A stretch of 17,431 bases of DNA, taken from NCBI GenBank assembly GCA_003529705.1, contig DPVA01000212.1, positions 1 through 17,431 of the forward strand. Reading direction: 5' to 3'. The position numbers and the translations under genes were made by a program. The notes below the pieces were generated by a model. That model was not told the origin of the DNA, searched no databases, and saw nothing but the letters and a program-made list of their open reading frames with translations. Of this stretch, positions 1 to 8,213 are shown piece after piece (within the stretch, counting starts at the first letter, position 1; every line of letters begins with the position of its first letter). Source of the DNA: Gammaproteobacteria bacterium. Lineage in GTDB: Bacteria; Pseudomonadota; Gammaproteobacteria; Arenicellales; UBA868.

Positions 1-175
1 GCACAATCTTGATGTAATAAAAACGGCCGATTGGGTGATCGACCTTGGGCCAGAGGGGGGTCAGCGCGGAGGAAAACTGGTGGGCACCGGTACGCCTGAA
101 GACCTTGCTCGGGTAGCCAACTCCTACACGGGTCGGTACCTTAAAGATCTTTTAGAACAGCGGATTGCCTCCTGA
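1..175 (+). CDS. uvrA: UvrA, excinuclease ABC subunit A (C-terminal fragment)
   Basis: Only the last 57 codons are present, read from base 2 to a TGA at 173-175; the gene begins upstream of the window. The reading frame gives [20 protein letters not shown] followed by a G-K-L-V-x-x-G-T-P-E segment, the hallmark C-terminal end of the second ABC ATPase domain of UvrA (the H-loop histidine, then the region where the protein ends shortly after). UvrA is the damage-recognition ATPase of nucleotide excision repair and acts with UvrB and UvrC in the cytoplasm. The frame was read directly from the bases. It is on the same strand as the pyruvate dehydrogenase operon but separated by about 170 bp that contains an operator-like palindrome, so it is probably a separate transcription unit. 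Confidence 0.93.
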   Translation, partial: HNLDVIKTADWVIDLGPEGGQRGGKLVGTGTPEDLARVANSYTGRYLKDLLEQRIAS

Positions 176-218
176 TTCAGGCGAGATAGAAATCACCAAG
201 AATCGGCTACGTTTAAAC

Positions 219-235
219 TTATGGTCAGACCGATT
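219..235. promoter_or_regulatory. PdhR-like operator upstream of aceE
   Basis: The 17-mer TTATGGTCAGACCGATT has dyad symmetry around the core TGGT-CAG-ACC. It matches 12 of 17 positions of the E. coli PdhR box as I remember it (AATTGGTAAGACCAATT), including the whole TGGT-N3-ACC core. PdhR is a GntR-family repressor relieved by pyruvate that controls pdhR-aceEF-lpd. Poor candidate promoter hexamers overlap or flank the site: TTAAAC at 213-218 and TACCAT at 236-241 with a 17-nt gap. An operator here would be well placed to block transcription. The regulator gene itself is not in the window, and another GntR-family protein with the same half-site could be the binder. Confidence 0.55.
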
Positions 236-257
236 TACCATATTTTACAGATCGCTA

Positions 258-297
258 ACCACTCATGTGGTACTGTGACAAAACCTAAGCGGTAGGT
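258..297 (+). other. Two small inverted repeats in the aceE leader
   Basis: ACCAC-TCAT-GTGGT (258-271) and ACCTA-AGCGG-TAGGT (283-297) are both perfect 5-bp inverted repeats between the operator-like site and the aceE start. The second is flanked by AAAA on the left and TTTT on the right, so a longer imperfect stem is possible. They could be weak leader hairpins or protein sites. Short 5-bp arms arise readily by chance, so this is recorded only as visible structure. Confidence 0.3.
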
Positions 298-346
298 GTT
301 TTACCCGGTGCATTAAGTGGCAATGCGCTCTGCCGAGAAACTCGCA

Positions 347-3022
347 ATGGTTGATTCCCGTCCGGATACAGATCTTGACCCGCTGGAGACCCAGGAGTGG
401 CAGGAGGCTTTAAGTGCGGTTATTGAACGGGAAGGTCAGGAGCGTGCGCACTTTCTTCTCGAGACCCTGATCGATCAGGCCCGGCGCAGTGGCACCCATA
501 TTCCCTTCCGCCCGACGACGGCATATCTCAATACTATCCCCGCAGCGAATCAGACGCCCAGCCCTGGGGATCCAGCTATCGAATGGCGAATCCGCTCCTT
601 GATACGTTGGAACGCGCTCGCCATGGTGATGCGGGCCAACAAGAAGAGCAGTGAACTGGGTGGACACATCGCAAGTTTCGCTTCAGCGGCCACACTTTAT
701 GACGTCGGTTTCAATCATTTCTGGCGCGGACCAGAAGCTGAATACGGAGCAGATCTGGTCTTCTTTCAGGGACACTCGGCGCCCGGTATTTATGCCCGCG
801 CCTTTCTTGAGGGAAGATTAACCGAAACCGAGTTGGAGGGGTTCCGGCAGGAGGTGACAGGCGCCGGCCTTTCCTCTTATCCCCATCCCTGGCTGATGCC
901 TGATTTCTGGCAATTTCCAACTGTGTCGATGGGTCTTGGACCTATCCAGGCGGTTTATCAGGCAAGGTTCATGCGCTACTTGCAAAACCGCGAATTCATT
1001 CCCCACTCGGATCGGAAAGTCTGGGCTTTTGTCGGAGATGGCGAAATGGACGAACCCGAGTCCACCGGAGCACTGGGACTTGCCGGGCGGGAACGTCTTG
1101 ATAACCTCATCTTTGTTATCAACTGTAACCTACAAAGACTTGACGGCCCTGTCCGGGGAAACGGCAAGATCATTCAGGAACTGGAAGGCACCTTCCGCGG
1201 TGCAGGCTGGAACGTCATTAAACTGATCTGGGGTTCCTACTGGGACAAACTCCTAATGCGCGATACCCAGGGACTGCTACAACGGCGTATGGAAGAAGCC
1301 CTCGACGGCGAGTATCAGGCCTTCAAAAGCAAGGACGGCGCCTTCGTTCGAGAACAGTTTTTCGGAAAGTATCCAGAACTTGCGGCGATGGTGGCCAATA
1401 TGACCGACGAAGACATCTGGCGGCTCAACCGTGGTGGCCATGATCCGCACAAGGTCTATGCTGCATACGCCCAGGCGGCGGCTCATAACGGCCAACCCAC
1501 CGTCATTCTGGCAAAGACCGTCAAGGGATACGGTATGGGCGAATCCGGTGAAGGTCAGAACATCACCCACAGCCAGAAAAAGATCACGGATGAATCATTG
1601 CTTGAATTTCGTGACCGGTTCCGGATTCCGCTCGAAGACGAGGCCGTACTTGCGTGCGAGTTTTATCACCCAGGCGATGACAGTCCCGAGGTGCGATACC
1701 TCAAAGAGCGGCGCACTGTGCTCGGGGGAAATCTGCCGACCCGGACTGACAAAGCCCCTGCTTACGAAACGCCAGATCTATCGCTCTTCCAGTCCCAGCT
1801 CGACGGCAGCGGTGATCGTGAGATCTCCACCACGATGGCCTTTGTAAGACTCCTCACGGCCCTTACACGGAACAAGGCCCTAGGACACTATGTGGTGCCG
1901 ATCGTTCCTGATGAATCACGCACCTTCGGCATGGAAGGCATGTTCCGCCAACTGGGAATATATGCGCCCAAGGGACAACTCTATATCCCAGAAGACGCTG
2001 ACCAATTAATGTATTACCGAGAAGATATCCAGGGACAGGTACTGCAAGAAGGCATTACCGAAGCCGGTGCCATGTCTTCGTGGATCGCAGCGGCGACCTC
2101 CTACAGCAATCATGGTATTGCCATGATTCCCTTCTACATCTTCTATTCCATGTTCGGTCTGCAGCGGGTAGGTGATCTTGCTTGGGCCGCGGGCGACCAA
2201 CAGGCACGAGGGTTCCTGATTGGCGGTACCGCCGGACGAACTACCCTGGCGGGCGAGGGACTTCAGCATCAAGACGGGCACAGTCTGCTGATGGCTGCCA
2301 GTATTCCAAACTGTATTTCTTACGACCCGACCTTTAACTATGAACTCGCCGTGATCCTGCATGACGGTATCCGGCGAATGTATACCGATCAGGAGAGTGT
2401 TTTCTATTACATCACCGTGATGAACGAAAACTACCTGCATCCGCCGATGCCTGAAAACGTCAGTGACGGCATCCTTAGAGGGATGTACCGACTGCATCAG
2501 GCGCCGCGGGGGCGTAAAGCAGCACCTCGGGTCCAGCTCTTTGGCAGTGGCACTATACTGCGTGAATCGATGGCGGCTGCCCGTTTGCTTGAACAGGACT
2601 TCGGTGTGCTGGCAGACCTCTGGAGTGTGACCAGCTATAGTGAACTGGCCCGCCAAGGTCGTGAAGCTGCGCGCTGGAACCGCCTGCACCCGGAGGAAAC
2701 TGCACGACCCGTGTATGTCAGCGAACAACTTGTCGACTCCGAAGGACCCATCATCGCTGCGAGCGATTACAACCAGGCCTATGCCGAACAGATCCGAGAG
2801 TTCATAAACGGTCGATCCTATGTAGTGCTGGGCACCGATGGCTATGGCAGAAGTGGAACCCGCGAGCAGTTACGACAGTTCTTCGAGGTCGATCGATTCC
2901 AGATTACGCTTGCTGCATTGTCTGCCCTGGCGGACGAAAATTCCCTACCTAGGTCGGCGGTGACTGATGCCATCAGTCGATATTCCCTGAACCCGGAAAA
3001 ACCTAATCCGGCCTTTAGATAA
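347..3022 (+). CDS. aceE: Pyruvate dehydrogenase E1 component, homodimeric type
   Basis: This is the thiamine-diphosphate-dependent subunit that decarboxylates pyruvate and transfers the acetyl group to the lipoyl arm of E2. With the ATG at 347 the protein is 891 aa, against 887 in E. coli. That start aligns the N-terminus (LDPLETQEW) with the E. coli protein (VDPIETRDW). An in-frame GTG at 317 and ATG at 323 would add 10 or 8 residues and are less likely; GAG about 10 nt before 347 is a weak ribosome site. Visible motifs are the ThDP motif beginning GDGEMDEPES (Asp231) and ending NCN, the catalytic-loop His408 in NITHSQKK (E. coli His407), ARGFLIGGTAGRTTL and GLQHQDGHS. It is the first gene of aceE-aceF-lpd, 12 bp before aceF, and is probably repressed through the palindrome at 219-235. 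Confidence 0.97.
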   Translation: MVDSRPDTDLDPLETQEWQEALSAVIEREGQERAHFLLETLIDQARRSGTHIPFRPTTAYLNTIPAANQTPSPGDPAIEWRIRSLIRWNALAMVMRANKKSSELGGHIASFASAATLYDVGFNHFWRGPEAEYGADLVFFQGHSAPGIYARAFLEGRLTETELEGFRQEVTGAGLSSYPHPWLMPDFWQFPTVSMGLGPIQAVYQARFMRYLQNREFIPHSDRKVWAFVGDGEMDEPESTGALGLAGRERLDNLIFVINCNLQRLDGPVRGNGKIIQELEGTFRGAGWNVIKLIWGSYWDKLLMRDTQGLLQRRMEEALDGEYQAFKSKDGAFVREQFFGKYPELAAMVANMTDEDIWRLNRGGHDPHKVYAAYAQAAAHNGQPTVILAKTVKGYGMGESGEGQNITHSQKKITDESLLEFRDRFRIPLEDEAVLACEFYHPGDDSPEVRYLKERRTVLGGNLPTRTDKAPAYETPDLSLFQSQLDGSGDREISTTMAFVRLLTALTRNKALGHYVVPIVPDESRTFGMEGMFRQLGIYAPKGQLYIPEDADQLMYYREDIQGQVLQEGITEAGAMSSWIAAATSYSNHGIAMIPFYIFYSMFGLQRVGDLAWAAGDQQARGFLIGGTAGRTTLAGEGLQHQDGHSLLMAASIPNCISYDPTFNYELAVILHDGIRRMYTDQESVFYYITVMNENYLHPPMPENVSDGILRGMYRLHQAPRGRKAAPRVQLFGSGTILRESMAAARLLEQDFGVLADLWSVTSYSELARQGREAARWNRLHPEETARPVYVSEQLVDSEGPIIAASDYNQAYAEQIREFINGRSYVVLGTDGYGRSGTREQLRQFFEVDRFQITLAALSALADENSLPRSAVTDAISRYSLNPEKPNPAFR

Positions 3023-3034
3023 ACCCGTTCCAAC

Positions 3035-4363
3035 ATGACTGACCCGCAGGACATTCTGGTTCCAGATATTGGCGACTTCGACCACGTCGACGTGATAGAG
3101 GTGTTGGTAGCAGCAGGAGACAAGGTCGACGTTGAGTCACCGCTGATTACGCTCGAAAGTGATAAGGCAACGATGGACATCCCCTCACCGGTTGCCGGAA
3201 CCGTCACCGAGGTTCGCATTGCCGTGGGTGATCAAGTTTCTCAAGGCAGTCTGGTCGCCAAGGTAGAAACATCCGACCTGGTATCTGAGGCCGAGACGCC
3301 GAATGCAGCGGTGCTGGAAGAGGCATCGCCCAGAAAAGATCTTGAGTCAGAATCCGGTCATGACTTGCCGGTGTCGGAACACCCAAATTCGACTCCACCG
3401 GTTGTCCCCCGCCCGCCGCCTTCCCTGCCGCCTACCATCGAATCAGACGTGGAACCCTTGCCCCACGCGAGCCCGGCGGTACGGCGTTTCGCCCGCGAAC
3501 TCGGAGCGGATTTGTCAAAGCTCAATGGCACGGGTGCCTATGGCCGAATACTCAAAGAAGATGTTACGGCCTTCATCAAATCGATGCTCTCTCAAGGCCA
3601 AGGCACTGACGATTCGCAAGGCGGTTTCGATCTGCCGAAAATACCTGAGGTGGACTTCTCTCGCTGGGGTCCGGTTGAGACCGAACCACTCTCCCGAATC
3701 AAGAGAATTTCGGGGAGGCACCTGCAGCGCGCCTGGCTGAACGTGCCGCATGTTACCCATCATGATGAAGCGGACGTCACCGAACTCGAAGCCTTCCGAA
3801 AAACGCTTAAACAAGAGAGTGCTTATAGCGAGGTACGAATCACCCTATTGGGATTTGTCATCAAGGCATTGACCAGCGCGATGAAAACCTTTCCGACTAT
3901 CAATGCTTCTTTGTCGTCCGACGGTGAGACCCTCATCCTGAAGCGCTACTTTAATGTGGGTGTGGCAGTAGATACCAAGAACGGTCTGCTGGTGCCGGTG
4001 CTCCGGGATGTCGACACCAAAGGGATTCTGGAGCTTGCCGGTGAACTTGATGATCTCAGTGCACGTGCCCGCGAAGGGAAACTTAAACCGGATGAAATGC
4101 AGGGTGGCTGCATAAGTATCTCGAGCCTGGGCGGCATCGGCGGAATCGGGTTTACACCGATCGTCAATGCGCCGGAGGTAGCGATTCTCGGCGTCTCCCG
4201 GGCGCAGATAAAACCGCGCTGGGACGGAAACGCTTTCGAACCGTGTCTGATGCTGCCGCTGGATTTTTCCTATGATCACCGCGTCATCGATGGCGCCGAA
4301 GCAGCAAGGGTTACCGCTTTTATCGTATCGGCTCTTGAAGACTCCCGAAGACTACTGCTCTAA
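3035..4363 (+). CDS. aceF: Dihydrolipoyllysine acetyltransferase (E2 of pyruvate dehydrogenase)
   Basis: E2 forms the core of the complex, accepting acetyl groups on lipoyl-lysine and passing them to CoA. At 442 aa it has one lipoyl domain (about residues 1-80, lipoyl Lys44 in ESDKATMDIPSP). A Pro/Glu-rich linker follows (about 90-145), then a peripheral-subunit-binding domain (about 146-183, HASPAVRRFARELGADL) and the catalytic acyltransferase domain ending with DHRVIDG at 414-420, which carries the catalytic His415. E. coli AceF is about 630 aa with three lipoyl domains, so this is a single-lipoyl form. A second lipoyl domain sits on E3, encoded next in the operon. The ATG lies 12 bp after the aceE stop with only a weak ribosome site, so coupling to aceE is likely. 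Confidence 0.96.
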   Translation: MTDPQDILVPDIGDFDHVDVIEVLVAAGDKVDVESPLITLESDKATMDIPSPVAGTVTEVRIAVGDQVSQGSLVAKVETSDLVSEAETPNAAVLEEASPRKDLESESGHDLPVSEHPNSTPPVVPRPPPSLPPTIESDVEPLPHASPAVRRFARELGADLSKLNGTGAYGRILKEDVTAFIKSMLSQGQGTDDSQGGFDLPKIPEVDFSRWGPVETEPLSRIKRISGRHLQRAWLNVPHVTHHDEADVTELEAFRKTLKQESAYSEVRITLLGFVIKALTSAMKTFPTINASLSSDGETLILKRYFNVGVAVDTKNGLLVPVLRDVDTKGILELAGELDDLSARAREGKLKPDEMQGGCISISSLGGIGGIGFTPIVNAPEVAILGVSRAQIKPRWDGNAFEPCLMLPLDFSYDHRVIDGAEAARVTAFIVSALEDSRRLLL

Positions 4364-4385
4364 ACTGTGTCCGCCTAGGCCTTCT

Positions 4386-6137
4386 GTGAACGATACCGTA
4401 TTCACCGTCTCCGTTCCGAATATCGGCGATTTCGAGAACGTCGATGTAGTCGAGGTCCTGGTAACACCGGGGGATGCCATCGAGGTCGAGTCACCACTGA
4501 TCACCCTCGAAAGTGATAAGGCAACCATGGACATCCCGTCACCGGTGGCGGGAGAGATCATGGAAGTTCTGGCCCCGCAAGGCGGGCGGGTCTCTCAGGG
4601 AGACCCTGTGGCCAAGGTCATGATCCAACGTCAGGAGTCGCCAACGCTATCTAACGACGCTACGCCGGTGAAAGTCCCTATTCCTCCTGCTTCGGATCCT
4701 AACAATCGGCCAGACGCGTACACACCTGCCGGTGAAGCCTTCGACCTGGCGGTACTTGGCTCCGGACCCGGCGGTTATACCGCAGCATTTCGTGCTGCCG
4801 ACCTGGGTCTGAAGGTGTGCCTAATTGAACGTTATTCAACGCTGGGTGGCGTCTGCCTGAATGTGGGCTGCATTCCCTCCAAAGCCTTGTTGCATGCAGC
4901 AAGGGTGATCGAAGAAACCCGCGAGATGCGTGCCCATGGGATCGAGTTTGGTGAACCCAAAATTGACCTTACACAGTTAAGTAGCTGGAAAGACAAGGTT
5001 GTCGACCAACTGACCAGCGGACTCTCCGGCCTTGCAAAGAAACGCGAGGTACGGGTGATCACCGGGTCAGGCCGTTTCGAGTCGCCGCACGAATTGAGGG
5101 TGCTTCACGACGACGGTGAAGAACGAGTCCATTTTCGCCAGGCCATCATTGCCGCTGGGTCACAGGCGATGACCTTACCCGGTTTACCGGAGGATCCTCG
5201 CATCTTCGACTCTACCGGAGCACTGGCGCTCGAGAGCATTCCGCCCCGCATGCTGGTCATTGGCGGCGGTATTATCGGCCTTGAAATGGCGACGGTGTAC
5301 CTGGCCTTGGGAAGTAAAATCAGCATTGTAGAGATGGCGCCGCAACTGATGCCGGGATCTGACTCTGATCTGGTAAAACCATTGGTCAAGCGTCTCAACA
5401 CCCAGTGTGACGGTGTTTACCTTGGTACGCGGGTAACTAACATCGAAGCAGATGAACGCGAACTCAGTGTCAGTTTTGAGGGTGACAAGGCGCCTGTCGA
5501 TCAGGCTTATGATGCAATATTGGTCGCTGTGGGTCGCTCGCCCAATGGCCATAACATTAATGCCGATGCCGCCGGCATCGTGGTAGACGACCGGGGTTTT
5601 ATTGCCGTGGATTCCCAGCAGCGGACCAATCAGCCACATATCTTCGCGATCGGAGATATCGTTGGACAACCCATGCTCGCGCACAAGGCCACGCATGAGG
5701 GAAAGGCGGCTGCAGAGGTCGCCGCGGGGCGAAAGAGCGGCTTCGATGCGAGAGTGATTCCCTCCGTGGCCTATACCGATCCCGAGGTCGCCTGGGTCGG
5801 ACTCACGGAAACCGATGCCAGGGATCAGGGTATCGAATTCCACAAAGCTGTATTCCCCTGGGCGGCAAGCGGCCGGGCACTTGCCCTGGCGCGCAGTGAA
5901 GGGTTTACCAAACTGCTCTTTGACCCGGTAACACAACAGATCATTGGTGGCGGCATCGTCGGACCCAATGCCGGAGACCTGATTGCTGAGGTGGGGCTTG
6001 CGATCGAAATGAACTGTGTCGCCCAGGATGTCGGACTCACTGTGCACCCCCATCCTACCCTCTCAGAAACCATCGCACTCGCCGCAGAGGCCTTTGAGGG
6101 AACGATTACAGATCTTTACCTGCCACGCAAACGCTGA
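4386..6137 (+). CDS. lpd: Dihydrolipoamide dehydrogenase (E3) with N-terminal lipoyl domain
   Basis: E3 is the FAD flavoprotein that reoxidises dihydrolipoamide with NAD+. The frame is open back to an ATG at 4272, inside aceF. The likely start is GTG 4386, preceded by TAGG at 4376-4379, placing a lipoyl domain at the N-terminus and giving 583 aa. Order of parts: lipoyl domain at about 1-80 (Lys45 in ESDKATMDIPSP), a Pro-rich linker, the FAD-binding GSGPGGYTAA, the redox disulfide Cys157/Cys162 in CLNVGC, the NAD-binding GGGIIGLEMA, the second FAD segment IFAIGDIVG, and the active-site His556/Glu561 in HPHPTLSE. Lipoyl-fused E3 proteins of this length are known in Neisseria and other proteobacteria. 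The gene begins 22 bp after the aceF stop. Confidence 0.95.
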   Translation: MNDTVFTVSVPNIGDFENVDVVEVLVTPGDAIEVESPLITLESDKATMDIPSPVAGEIMEVLAPQGGRVSQGDPVAKVMIQRQESPTLSNDATPVKVPIPPASDPNNRPDAYTPAGEAFDLAVLGSGPGGYTAAFRAADLGLKVCLIERYSTLGGVCLNVGCIPSKALLHAARVIEETREMRAHGIEFGEPKIDLTQLSSWKDKVVDQLTSGLSGLAKKREVRVITGSGRFESPHELRVLHDDGEERVHFRQAIIAAGSQAMTLPGLPEDPRIFDSTGALALESIPPRMLVIGGGIIGLEMATVYLALGSKISIVEMAPQLMPGSDSDLVKPLVKRLNTQCDGVYLGTRVTNIEADERELSVSFEGDKAPVDQAYDAILVAVGRSPNGHNINADAAGIVVDDRGFIAVDSQQRTNQPHIFAIGDIVGQPMLAHKATHEGKAAAEVAAGRKSGFDARVIPSVAYTDPEVAWVGLTETDARDQGIEFHKAVFPWAASGRALALARSEGFTKLLFDPVTQQIIGGGIVGPNAGDLIAEVGLAIEMNCVAQDVGLTVHPHPTLSETIALAAEAFEGTITDLYLPRKR

Positions 6138-6153
6138 CGCCCCCGATGTAGCC

Positions 6154-6930
6154 GTGCCGCCTGATCTTTCCTCTACTGTAACGGGTTCGGGACCGCCGGT
6201 GGTTATTCTCCATGGCCTGTTTGGCTCAGCGGCGAACTGGCGCCGCATTGCCGATGCGCTTGCCCATCGCTGGCAAGTTTTTTCTATAGACCTGCCCAAT
6301 CACGGAAACTCATCCTGGACGAACGACATGTCGTACCCCGCGCAGGCCAAGACACTTGCCCGCTTCATCTCAGATCATGTACCGAACAATCCCTTGGTCA
6401 TCGGGCACAGCATGGGCGGCAAAGTAGCAATGGCACTCGCACTGGAGGGTGGGATACCTCTCACTGGACTGGTCGTTGTCGACATTGCGCCGGTGACCTA
6501 TCCGCATTCACATCGATCTCTGGTTGCATCGATGAAAGCGCTTGACCTTGCAGCGCTGCGTAGCCGCCGCGACGCCGAACAGGCACTCGAATCGGATATG
6601 CCGGACAAAGCGCTGCGCCAGTTCCTGCTGCAGAATCTGCGAAACGTCGATGGCGGCCTACATTGGCGCATCAACCTAGACGTTATTCACCGACAAATGG
6701 CGGTCCTGACCGGCTTTGACATTGCACCTGGGCACTCGGATATCCCGGCCCTTTTCGTTTATGGCACACAATCCGATTATGTGACCCCGCAGTTAACGCC
6801 CCAGATCATGGGTCGTTTTCCAAAAGCCCACCTGCGTGCTATCCAGGATGCGGGGCATTGGCTTCATACAGAAAAACCTGGTGCATTGATTGATGCCTTC
6901 ACGGATTTTGCAGAAACTGCAGGAGACTAG
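6154..6930 (+). CDS. Alpha/beta hydrolase, YbfF-like esterase
   Basis: An alpha/beta-fold hydrolase resembling E. coli YbfF (254 aa), a cytoplasmic esterase/thioesterase. Motifs: oxyanion-hole HGLFGSAANW near the N-terminus, NHGNSS, the nucleophile elbow GHSMGGK with Ser86, DIAPVTY, Asp208 in the YGTQSDYV strand and catalytic His235 in AGHWLH (258-aa numbering). The frame stays open into lpd (to a GTG at 6016 and an ATG at 6028). GTG 6154, 16 bp after the lpd stop, gives a family-length protein but has no clear ribosome site, so the start is uncertain and translation may depend on coupling to lpd. The substrate cannot be read from sequence. Its place at the end of the pyruvate dehydrogenase operon hints at an acyl-thioester or ester, but that is inference. 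Its TAG stop lies in a CTAG shared with the opposing gene. Confidence 0.85.
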   Translation: MPPDLSSTVTGSGPPVVILHGLFGSAANWRRIADALAHRWQVFSIDLPNHGNSSWTNDMSYPAQAKTLARFISDHVPNNPLVIGHSMGGKVAMALALEGGIPLTGLVVVDIAPVTYPHSHRSLVASMKALDLAALRSRRDAEQALESDMPDKALRQFLLQNLRNVDGGLHWRINLDVIHRQMAVLTGFDIAPGHSDIPALFVYGTQSDYVTPQLTPQIMGRFPKAHLRAIQDAGHWLHTEKPGALIDAFTDFAETAGD

Positions 6931-7787
6931 GAACTGTCCCGCACTGCAAGATAGTTCTCCGTTGGCTTGACGAGGCCGGAGGGACGCGGCAGGTGCGAAA
7001 CCCTAAACCCGGCAGCACCGAGCACGGCAGGTAGCCTCTGATCGGTGATCACGCCGTCGGCATCACACGCCGCCTCAAACACGACGAGACGCAACACCGG
7101 GTTTTCCAGCACGGCGGTTGCGCCGCACAGCACCTGATATTCCCAACCCTCTACATCGATTTTCATAACGCTCGGGTAACGCCCTACCTGTCGACAATAT
7201 TCATCCAAGGTAATGACCTCAACCTCAATCTTGCCAACAGCCTCACGGTGGGGCCAGTCACCAAAACCACTCTCTCCAGAATCACTACCGCGAATCAACT
7301 GTTGGTGCCCGCTTTCATCTGATAGCCCCATCGGTACAATACTGAGAGTTGCGTCATCCCAACCGTTCAACCGGCGCTGTCCGTCCATAACGTTGCAGGT
7401 GTCCGGGTCAGGCTCAAATGCGGTTACCCCGAGGACGCCACACGAGAGAGCAAGACAACTGAAGTAACCTGTGTTGGCACCGATGTCAAAAAAGATATCG
7501 TCTGCAAGTAATGAAACCTCGAGACGATCCGTAACTTCCTGCTCGTGTATCCGGTTACATAGGAGATTGCGCTGTAGCCAGTCCGTCTGGTCACAGCCAA
7601 AGAGAAAGCCCGGCCGGGTTAATACCCGGATACGCCGTCGGCCGAAGAGTCGTTCGATGAACCCCAAGCGTCTCGCCTTACCGGCGGGTATGCTGGGGCG
7701 AAACCAGATTGCGCAGATCAGCGCCTCGACGACGCGGGGATAGTAATACGCCGTTGCTCGCGGGGCGTATTCACTTTTTTCACCCAT
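6927..7787 (-). CDS. FkbM-family SAM-dependent methyltransferase
   Basis: A 286-aa protein with a SAM-binding motif I at residues 99-110 (FFDIGANTGYFS), an acidic ribose-binding turn FEPDPDT (124-130) and the FkbM signature KIDVEGWE (209-216). The family O-methylates sugars, glycans and polyketides, but the substrate here is not readable. The N-terminal roughly 90 residues (basic, with a hydrophobic stretch around 20-30) precede the catalytic fold and could be a partner or membrane-contact segment. It begins 21 bp after the mce stop and may be last in the pccA-meaB-mce transcript, although its function does not obviously fit that pathway. The ribosome site before ATG 7787 is poor, so the start could be slightly off. 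Its 3' end converges with the YbfF-like gene, both stops lying in one CTAG. Confidence 0.85.
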   Translation of the reverse strand: MGEKSEYAPRATAYYYPRVVEALICAIWFRPSIPAGKARRLGFIERLFGRRRIRVLTRPGFLFGCDQTDWLQRNLLCNRIHEQEVTDRLEVSLLADDIFFDIGANTGYFSCLALSCGVLGVTAFEPDPDTCNVMDGQRRLNGWDDATLSIVPMGLSDESGHQQLIRGSDSGESGFGDWPHREAVGKIEVEVITLDEYCRQVGRYPSVMKIDVEGWEYQVLCGATAVLENPVLRLVVFEAACDADGVITDQRLPAVLGAAGFRVSHLPRPSGLVKPTENYLAVRDSS

Positions 7788-7808
7788 CAGCAGGGTAGTA
7801 GTTCGAGA

Positions 7809-8213
7809 TCACACTTGCTCGATTTCGACCAGCGTACCGCAGAAATCCTTTGGATGCAGGAAAAGCACAGGTTTACCGTGTGCGCCAGTGCGCGGCTCGC
7901 CGTCTCCCAACACCCGACCCCCCTGCGCCTGCAGTTGATCTCTGGCTGCGAGAATGTCATCGACCTCATAGCAGACGTGATGCATACCGCCATCCGGATG
8001 ACGCTCCAGAAATCGTCCGATCGGAGAATCATCGCCTAGCGGGTGCAGCAATTCGATTCGGGTGTTACCAAGGTCTACAAACACAGTGGTGACACCGTGA
8101 TCTTCCAGAGGCTGGGGTGCTGAGACCTTTGCACCTAGCGTATCCCGATAAAGCGCTGCTGCCGCATCCAGGTCCGGTACGACAATCGCGACATGATTCA
8201 ATCTTCCAATCAT
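7809..8213 (-). CDS. mce: Methylmalonyl-CoA epimerase
   Basis: A 134-aa vicinal-oxygen-chelate (VOC) protein, the usual length for the enzyme that interconverts (S)- and (R)-methylmalonyl-CoA between propionyl-CoA carboxylase and methylmalonyl-CoA mutase. Two beta-alpha-beta-beta-beta halves are visible: LNHVAIVVPDLDAAAALY at the start and GMHHVCYEVDDI around residue 76. Candidate metal ligands are His7, Glu54, His78 or His79 and Glu130 (LVEIEQ). The HPLGDDSPIGRFLE segment is typical of this family among VOC proteins. The start codon overlaps the meaB stop by one base (TGATG), so the two are almost certainly co-translated. The context of pccA and meaB makes this assignment much firmer than the fold alone. 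Confidence 0.93.
   Translation of the reverse strand: MIGRLNHVAIVVPDLDAAAALYRDTLGAKVSAPQPLEDHGVTTVFVDLGNTRIELLHPLGDDSPIGRFLERHPDGGMHHVCYEVDDILAARDQLQAQGGRVLGDGEPRTGAHGKPVLFLHPKDFCGTLVEIEQV

Noticed and set aside
317..346. Upstream GTG/ATG starts for aceE
   Set aside because: They would add 8-10 residues before the point where the protein aligns with E. coli AceE, and the ribosome site is no better. They cannot be fully excluded.
2006..2728. 240-codon minus-strand frame inside aceE
   Set aside because: It lies antisense to conserved AceE sequence, with no motif or ribosome site; an ordinary codon-bias shadow.
5184..6053. 289-codon minus-strand frame inside lpd
   Set aside because: It lies wholly antisense to a well-conserved E3 enzyme and gives a composition with no domain signature.
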